6,398 nt of DNA from an uncultured Eubacteriales bacterium. GTDB taxonomy: Bacteria; Bacillota; Clostridia; Oscillospirales; Acutalibacteraceae. Location of the stretch: positions 1 to 6,398 of the forward strand of contig CAKSKO010000070.1 of NCBI GenBank assembly GCA_934465125.1, written 5' to 3'. The first letter of the stretch is position 1. The number at the start of each line of letters is the position of its first letter. A program made the translations under genes and the position numbers. Shown in pieces: positions 1 through 6,398 of the stretch. Below the pieces are notes generated by a model. That model was not told where the DNA came from. It was given only the letters and a program-made list of their open reading frames with translations, and did no database searches.

Positions 1-879
1 CTCATACAGAAGAATCCATCTGCATCTAAGGTCCACAACTCCGGTAAGATAGTAGAACAAGAGGTATTTATACCGAACAAAAAGCGCAACAATGAACTAG
101 AAAAATGTCGGGCAAAATGGAGGAAAGATCTCGATACTGGTGAGATGACGCTTTTGACGGTAGAAGAATCTCCTAAACCATCTGCTTCAGAAAAGAAGGA
201 AACAAAGCCGAAAACCACCGAAAGAACACCTATTGAGAATAGAGAGCAAGTACCCAAAAATTTGACATTCGATCTAGAATCGATCAGGAGCGGGTTGAGA
301 GACTATGCGCTAAACCCTGAGCATGAAGTGGGCGGAAAAAAAGCAAAGCATTTTGAAACTGCACTCGGTGTTAAACAAGATGACGCAGAAGAGCTTGCAA
401 AGCGAATTACATCTAAGTGTGTATTTAAGGTGGAAGAATTTGTGACGGTAGAGCAGAATGAAAACTATGGCCTAAGCGGAGTAAGTGAAGTTGAGGTGGG
501 AATGAAAGATGGCAAACCTGTGACGGTAAAAATAGTATGGTTTGCTAAATTCAAAGAAGGTTCTACTGATAAGCCTCCATGGGATTTTGAAGGAACATGG
601 AGGGTGATTTCAATATATATTGTGAAGGTAACAGAAAAACAGAAAAAGGAGAAAAGAGAGCAAAGGGAGAAAGAGACAAATAAATATGCAAAAGGAGATA
701 AGGTGATTGCAGGAAAGGGCATAAAAGATGTTGCCCCGGGAACAAAAGGGGAGATAACGAAAGTTTTTCCAAAGAATAAAGGGAACAAACCTCAGTACTA
801 TAATGTGAAGTTTTCAGGCGGAAAGATTTATACCGTTCCAGGGACAAACCTAGAGAAAGACCCTGAGAGTGGTACATAA
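1..879 (+). CDS. C-terminal part of a modular protein with a DUF6883-like domain and an SH3/KOW-like tail (5' end outside the window)
   Basis: The frame is open from base 1 to the TAA at 877-879, giving 292 visible residues. The ATG at 145 has no properly spaced Shine-Dalgarno (a GGAGG at 119-123 is too far away), so it is read as internal and the gene as truncated by the window edge. Visible order: an unrecognised charged segment (1-150), a low-complexity Lys/Glu/Thr/Pro linker (about 160-255), then a domain at about 271-627 carrying the pattern LNPEHEVGGKKAKHF, an ALG, an acidic/alanine helix and a late VKIVW strand. That pattern fits DUF6883, a domain I recall near the C-termini of bacterial toxin-like and phage head-associated proteins. 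A Lys/Glu/Arg-rich helix (about 630-680) leads to a small barrel-like domain (685-870) with GDKVIAGKG and GTKGEITKVF. There is no signal peptide or membrane segment in the visible part. The function is unknown; a polymorphic-toxin or phage-related protein is possible. The domain match is from memory of the family pattern. Confidence 0.
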   Translation, partial: LIQKNPSASKVHNSGKIVEQEVFIPNKKRNNELEKCRAKWRKDLDTGEMTLLTVEESPKPSASEKKETKPKTTERTPIENREQVPKNLTFDLESIRSGLRDYALNPEHEVGGKKAKHFETALGVKQDDAEELAKRITSKCVFKVEEFVTVEQNENYGLSGVSEVEVGMKDGKPVTVKIVWFAKFKEGSTDKPPWDFEGTWRVISIYIVKVTEKQKKEKREQREKETNKYAKGDKVIAGKGIKDVAPGTKGEITKVFPKNKGNKPQYYNVKFSGGKIYTVPGTNLEKDPESGT

Positions 880-920
880 AAAATAGGAAAAACTAGCGCT
901 TTTACTGTAGAAATAATAAA

Positions 921-936
921 GAGGAGCAATAAAATG
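921..936 (+). promoter_or_regulatory. Shine-Dalgarno and ATG that are out of frame with the downstream peptidase gene
   Basis: GAGGAG at 921-926 is followed after 7 bases by ATG at 934-936, which is ideal spacing. Translation from this ATG runs only to a TGA at 1015-1017, about 27 codons, in a frame one base off from the peptidase. Removing one base, either a G of the GG at 936-937 or an A of the AAAA at 943-946, would join this ATG to the peptidase frame. The result would be a normal signal peptide beginning MKAKLVVVVA or MESKLVVVVA. The site therefore marks the probable ancestral start. Confidence 0.7.
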
Positions 937-952
937 GAAAGCAAAATTAGTA

Positions 953-1684
953 GTGGTTGTAGCAATGCTTCTGATGATCCTCGGAGCAGGAACAAATATC
1001 TTTGCATTAGGGGATGAGATGATTACAGAGAACCATAAAAATCGATCTAAAATCATAGATGTCCCATACAGTAGCCAAACAGATATTGTTTTTGGCTGTG
1101 AGGCTGTGAGCGGTACGATGCTGCTGAACTATTATGGATATGAAATCGATAAAAAAGAGTTTACAGACCAGTATCTCATTCAAAAAGATTGGTATGTGGG
1201 TGAGGATGAAATAATTTATGGACCCGACCCCAACTCCGCTTACGTTGGAAACCCGTATATGGATAGTGGGTTAAACTGTGGTTTTGGCTGTTTTGCAAAT
1301 GCAACAGCAAAATCGATCGACTTGGTATTGGAGGAGAACCATCGAACAAAAGTCACAACTGGAATGAATCTTGCTGATCTAGTCGATAATTATATTGATC
1401 AAGACATTCCAGTTCTTGTCTGGGCGACAATGGATATGAAACAATCTTATTTATCTATGACATGGACAATCAACTACGCGGATGAAGATTCTCCCTATAA
1501 GGTGAGAGACCAATACACCTGGATCGCTGGTGAACATTGTTTAGTGTTTGTCGGATATGATGAAGAAAATTATTATTTTAATGATCCATATAAGAATCAT
1601 GGCTTGATAGGATACAACAAAGAACTTGTCACACAGCGATTTTTGGAATTAGGAAAGCAATCTCTTGTGATCCTACCTCAATAA
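953..1684 (+). CDS. Secreted C39-like cysteine peptidase, start region apparently frameshifted
   Basis: The protein is a papain-fold peptidase of the C39-like type (Peptidase_C39_2 style), predicted to be exported and to cut peptides outside the cell. Numbering from the GTG at 953, the N-terminus is a hydrophobic segment (residues 2-17) ending in NIFA, like a signal-peptide cleavage site. The catalytic set is visible: Gln42 for the oxyanion hole, Cys49 in GCEAVSGTMLLNYYG, His195 in GEHCLVFVGYD and Asp211 in NDPY. A CGFGC segment lies between them, as in many relatives. It lacks the ABC transporter parts of bacteriocin-processing C39 proteins, so it is a stand-alone enzyme. The GTG start is the first usable one in frame; it has only a weak GGAAAG upstream and gives a signal peptide without the usual positive end. 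The better signal at 921-936 is in another frame. The gene follows the DUF6883-like gene after a 73-base gap and may be co-transcribed. The family call is firm; the substrate is unknown. Confidence 0.85.
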   Translation: MVVAMLLMILGAGTNIFALGDEMITENHKNRSKIIDVPYSSQTDIVFGCEAVSGTMLLNYYGYEIDKKEFTDQYLIQKDWYVGEDEIIYGPDPNSAYVGNPYMDSGLNCGFGCFANATAKSIDLVLEENHRTKVTTGMNLADLVDNYIDQDIPVLVWATMDMKQSYLSMTWTINYADEDSPYKVRDQYTWIAGEHCLVFVGYDEENYYFNDPYKNHGLIGYNKELVTQRFLELGKQSLVILPQ

Positions 1685-4600
1685 AACTTATTTTAAATGT
1701 TAGAATAGCAAATAAGAAAAAGGAAACGAATAAAATCATTCGTTTCCTTTTTCTTTTCTTTGGTTTAAATCTGGATGCTCGCCGGTTTCCATATAAATTA
1801 CCCATTCTGCAATGTTTGTGCAATGGTCTCCCATACGCTCAATATACTTTGTAATAAACATCAAATCAACTTCTTGCATCACATTTTCAGAATTATTCGT
1901 GATATTTTTGCATCCTTCCAGCACAATCTTTGAGAACATCGCATCGATCTGATCGTCGTTTTTGCAGATCCAAATTGCGTCGTCGACGTTTCTTGAAGCA
2001 AATGCATCCATCGCCTTGTGGAACATTTGATGAACAGCCTCAAGCATCTCAATTAAATGTTTGATCTCGGTTGTTTTTTCGTGGATTTGACCGGTTGTAA
2101 TGATCTCGCAGACATCTGCGCATTGATCTGCAACGCGCTCAATATCAGTAATGATTTTTAAGCAGCCTGCTACCATCCTCAAGTCGCTAGCGATCGGCTG
2201 CTCCAAAGCAAATAAATTCATGCAGAACTGTTCAATTTGATGCTCGATCTGGTCGATCTGATTGTCGCTCTCGGCTACTTCTTTCGCAACCTCAAGATCG
2301 ATGTTTTGAAACGCCGCGATTGTTTGTTCGATCTTAAGATCAACCTCAATTCCCATATTCGTAACCTTTTGATTTAAGGAATTTAGTTTTTTTACAAAAG
2401 ATTTTCTAGGCATACTATTTTCTCCTTTTTCCTTTACTATTATTCTAAAAGCCACAAAACAAAAATATCACCCAAAACGCCCAGTGATATATTCTTCTGT
2501 ACGCCGATCAGATGGGGTATTGAACATTGTTGTTGTGTCTGAGTATTCAATGATTTCACCCATCAAAAAGAATGCGGTCATATTCGAAATACGCGCTGCT
2601 TGCTGCATATTATGTGTCACAATTATAACTGTATACTGTTTTTTCAGTTCCGCAACAAGATCTTCTACCTTTAAAGTAGAAATTGGATCAAGCGCCGAGG
2701 TTGGTTCATCCATTAAAATAATATCCGGTTGCACTGCCAAAGCGCGTGCAATACAAAGACGCTGTTGTTGTCCGCCAGAAAGTCCAAGCGCTGATTTTTT
2801 CAATCGGTCTTTCACTTCATCCCAGAGCGCGCCCTGCTTCAAAGAACGTTCAACAATTTCATCGAGCTTTTGTTTATTCTTAATTCCGTGTGTCCTAGGT
2901 CCATACGTAATATTATCATAAATACTCATCGGAAACGGGTTTGCCTTCTGAAACACCATCCCGGTTCTCTTTCTTAAAAGAGTGACGTCAGTTCTGGGAT
3001 CGTAAATATCCTCACCGTCGATCGTGATTTTCCCCGTGATCTTACAATTCGCCACCATATCATTCATGCGGTTGAGTGTCTTCAAACAAGTTGATTTTCC
3101 ACAGCCGGATGGCCCGATAAAAGCCGTAACTTTATTCTCCGGAATCTCGATATTGATATTTTTTAGCGCATGAAAATCACCGTAATACAGGTTTAAATCC
3201 TGAATCGATACTTTAGTATTCATAGGTGCTACCCTTCCTTTTCCATACAATATGTCAAATAAACCGCCTGTTATCCTTTTTTGAGCGCTTTTGATAGCCA
3301 TCCCGCCAAAAGGTTTAAAAGAAATACGAGGATCAACAAAACAGAGGCAGTTGCAAAAGCGATATGAAATGCATCTGGGGTACTTGCCTGTTTGGCAGTT
3401 TGATACAAATGGAGTGTTAGCGTCCGTCCGCTCGACAAAATCTGAGAAAAGAAGTTTTTTGGCATATTATAAGCCATTCCAGAGGTATATAGAAGCGCCG
3501 CGGATTCTCCAACAATTCGGCCCATCGCTAAAATAACAGCGGTCAGAATTCCAGGCATCGAGCAAGGTAGAACAATACCGATAATCACACGCAGTTTCCC
3601 AGCACCGAGCGCCATCGCACCTTCTTTATACGACGACGGAACGGAAAGAAGAGATTCCTCCGTTGTTCGCACAATCGTCGGCAAAATACAAATCGTCATT
3701 GTCAAACAGCCAGCTAAAATCGAAGTCCCAAGCCGGAACATAATGCAGAAAATCGTATAACCAAACAGCCCAAAGATGATCGAAGGAATCCCAGCTAAAA
3801 CTTCTGTTGTGAACCGGATTACCCTTACGAGTTTACCTTGTTTTGCGTATTGTGTCAAATAAATCGCAGATGAGATCCCAATTGGCGTTGCGATTAAAAG
3901 AGTGATCCCGACAATGTAAAGGGTATTAATAATCATCGGAAGAATTCCTTTTAATTGTTCGTTGTTCTCAGAATATGGCGAGGATAAAAATTTCCATGAT
4001 ACATACGGAAGTCCGTTAATCAAAATATAAAGGATAATCCCAATTAAAATACAAACAGTAATCCCCGCTGCAAAATAGATTAGTAGCGTCAGAATCAAAT
4101 CAGATGGCCGCTTTTTATCGGAGTATAACGATTGGCGAGGTATGGTTTTATTGGTTTGCATCCATCTGCACCCCTTTCTTTGAGATAACAGTAAAAGAAA
4201 TATTGACGATCATAATAAAGATAAATAAAATCAACCCGATCGCAAACAGCGCCTGGCGGTGCAAACCCGATGAATACGACATCTCCAAAACGATTCCAGT
4301 TGTCAAAAGCCGAACCGTTCCCAAAATCGATGGCATGTTGACAACATTGCCCGCAACCATGATCACAGCCATTGTTTCACCGATGGCGCGCCCAACACCT
4401 AAAATCACACCGGAGAGAATCCCGGATTTTGCAGCGGGGATTGTCACCTTGAAAATCGTTTTAATCGGGGTTGTCCCAAGTGCTAAAGCAGCTTCTCGGT
4501 AAGACTGCGGGACAGCGCGAAGAGATGTTTCCGTTATGCTGACGATTGTAGGCAATACCATAATCGCCAGAATCAGGATTACAGCCAACAGACTGTCTCC

Positions 4601-6398
4601 AATTGTTTGTCTAGGAAAAACAGATCGAATAAATGGTACAATAATCAACATGCCAAAAAACCCGTAAATAACAGAAGGAATTCCCGCTAGCAGCTGCACG
4701 GCGGGGCGCACCATATTAGCGAGTTTCTGTGGCGCAGTTTCCGCTAAAAAAGCGGCGGTGAGAATTCCAATCGGAACGCCCAAAAGAATTGCACCGATTG
4801 TCCCAGCGATTGAAGCTAAAATCATCGGTAAGATACCAAACAACCCTTCGGAGGGCTTCCAAGTCGTCCCGAATAAGAAGTCAAATAATCCAATCTCCGC
4901 AATTGCCGGTGTTCCAGAGCAAATCATATAAATTGTGATAATCAAGACAGAGCCAACCGAAACACAAGCAAACACAAGAAAAATCGATTCCGCAAGTTTC
5001 TCTCCACCCTTTGTCCAAACAGCCATCACCGCGGCCAAAAGCCCTAAAATAAGCGTCATTGTAAACGGGAGCAGATACTCAATACTGACCTTGCTGATGT
5101 TTAGTTCTGTAACGGCAGTTTGAATCTCTGAACTTGATAAGAGAACGATAATTGGAGTGAGTGCAGTCAATGTAAAACAAAGACCGGAGAGAATCGCTTT
5201 GCGAATCAGGAGGGAGATAATCCCACAAAGAGCAAACAAAGCGCTGGCAATCAAACCAATTCTCGCTACCATAGGAATTGGAAGAATCGTTCCCTTCACC
5301 AAAAAACCTTTGGTAGAAATCAATTGCCATGCGGAAGCCTTGAAGGTTTCTGCACCAAACTGGTATGTTACATAAGGGGAAAAGAAAGTAATCAAAGGGA
5401 CTATTCCAAAAAGAAACGCTAAAATAGTCCGGATCCAGTTAAGCCTTCTTTTCTTTTTGGCCAGTGCTTCATCGTTCATCGTTACCTTCATTTCATTACC
5501 GTTCCTTTCAATCGGAGTCAAACTATTCTGCTCGAATTATTATCGTCACGTATAATATACTGTATAAGGAATCAAGAAACATTGTATCAAACGATCATGT
5601 TTCCCGTATATGTTTAAAAGTTAGTAAAAAATCAGGACGCCGTAAAAATTGATTTATCAATTGGCACAGCAACAAGATTTTCTTTTGCAATAATCGCTCG
5701 CCCTTCTTCTGAGTCAATAAAAGAAAACCAAGAGAAGATAAGATCACTATCGGAATTCTTTTTGAAGATCTCAACAAACGGACGCTGAATTGGATACTCC
5801 CCGGAGAAAATCGTATCCTCGCGCGGAGTAACGCCGTCGACGTCGACGGCGTTGATCGCGCCCGAAACCGAGAACAATGAACAATATCCAACTGCGCCCG
5901 GATCATTGCTAACCTTTGAAACAATATCGCCCGCCTCAGGATATTCTGCCTCATATTGACATTTTCCGGAAACCTTTAAGATCGACTCAAAGCCTTCTCT
6001 TGTTCCACTGGATTCTTCACGTCCGATCAGCGTAATCGAGGCGTCATCGCCGCCAACTTCCGACCAGTTTTTAATCTCGCCTGTAAAAATTTTCGCGATC
6101 TGATCCGATGAAAGATTTGTAACACGATTATTCTCATTGACAATAACCGCGATTCCGTCGAGAGCGATGGTGACAATCGAGAAATTTTCCGGAGATTCAC
6201 TATCTTTGACTTTCCTCGAAAGGTCACCGATCAGAGCGGTACCGTCTAATACAGATTTAATCGCCGAACCTGAACCAGTATCAGACTTTTCAACTGTCAC
6301 TAAAGGATTCTTTTTTGTAAAGGCTTCGCCCAAAGCGTTGCAGACTTTTGTCATCGAAGTGGATCCATTGAGTGTTAGTTTTCCGCTCAATCCAACGG

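Overview
The window looks like Firmicutes (clostridial-type) chromosomal DNA. Purine-rich Shine-Dalgarno sites precede most starts, the base composition leans to A/T, and the phosphate-transport proteins resemble those of Gram-positive anaerobes. This placement is inferred from sequence character and is not proven. No RNA genes, insertion sequences or CRISPR repeats were seen.

Plus strand, 1-1684: two accessory-type genes. The first runs in from the left edge. Its reading frame is open from base 1, so the ATG at 145 is internal. It encodes the C-terminal part of a modular protein: a Lys/Glu/Thr/Pro-rich linker, a DUF6883-like domain, a charged helix and a small SH3/KOW-like barrel. The second encodes a secreted C39-like cysteine peptidase with all expected catalytic residues. 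Its well-placed Shine-Dalgarno/ATG pair (921-936) is one base out of frame with the rest of the gene, which suggests a frameshift inside the signal-peptide codons.

An 18-bp perfect hairpin (1714-1755) separates this pair from the convergent genes on the other strand. It contains the stop codon and last codons of phoU and probably serves as a bidirectional terminator.

Minus strand, 6398 down to 1736: a complete-order high-affinity phosphate uptake operon, pstS-pstC-pstA-pstB-phoU. PstS captures phosphate outside the membrane, PstC and PstA form the channel, PstB hydrolyses ATP to drive uptake, and PhoU couples transporter state to phosphate signalling. pstS is cut by the right edge and lacks its signal peptide. 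pstC and pstA overlap by 14 bp. PstC carries an extra N-terminal module of about 160 residues with four predicted membrane segments, which is the most unusual protein feature of the operon. The 140-bp pstS-pstC gap holds a hairpin and a weak promoter-like pair that could uncouple PstS levels from the rest. The main points to follow up are the PstC extension, the frameshifted peptidase start and the DUF6883-like protein.
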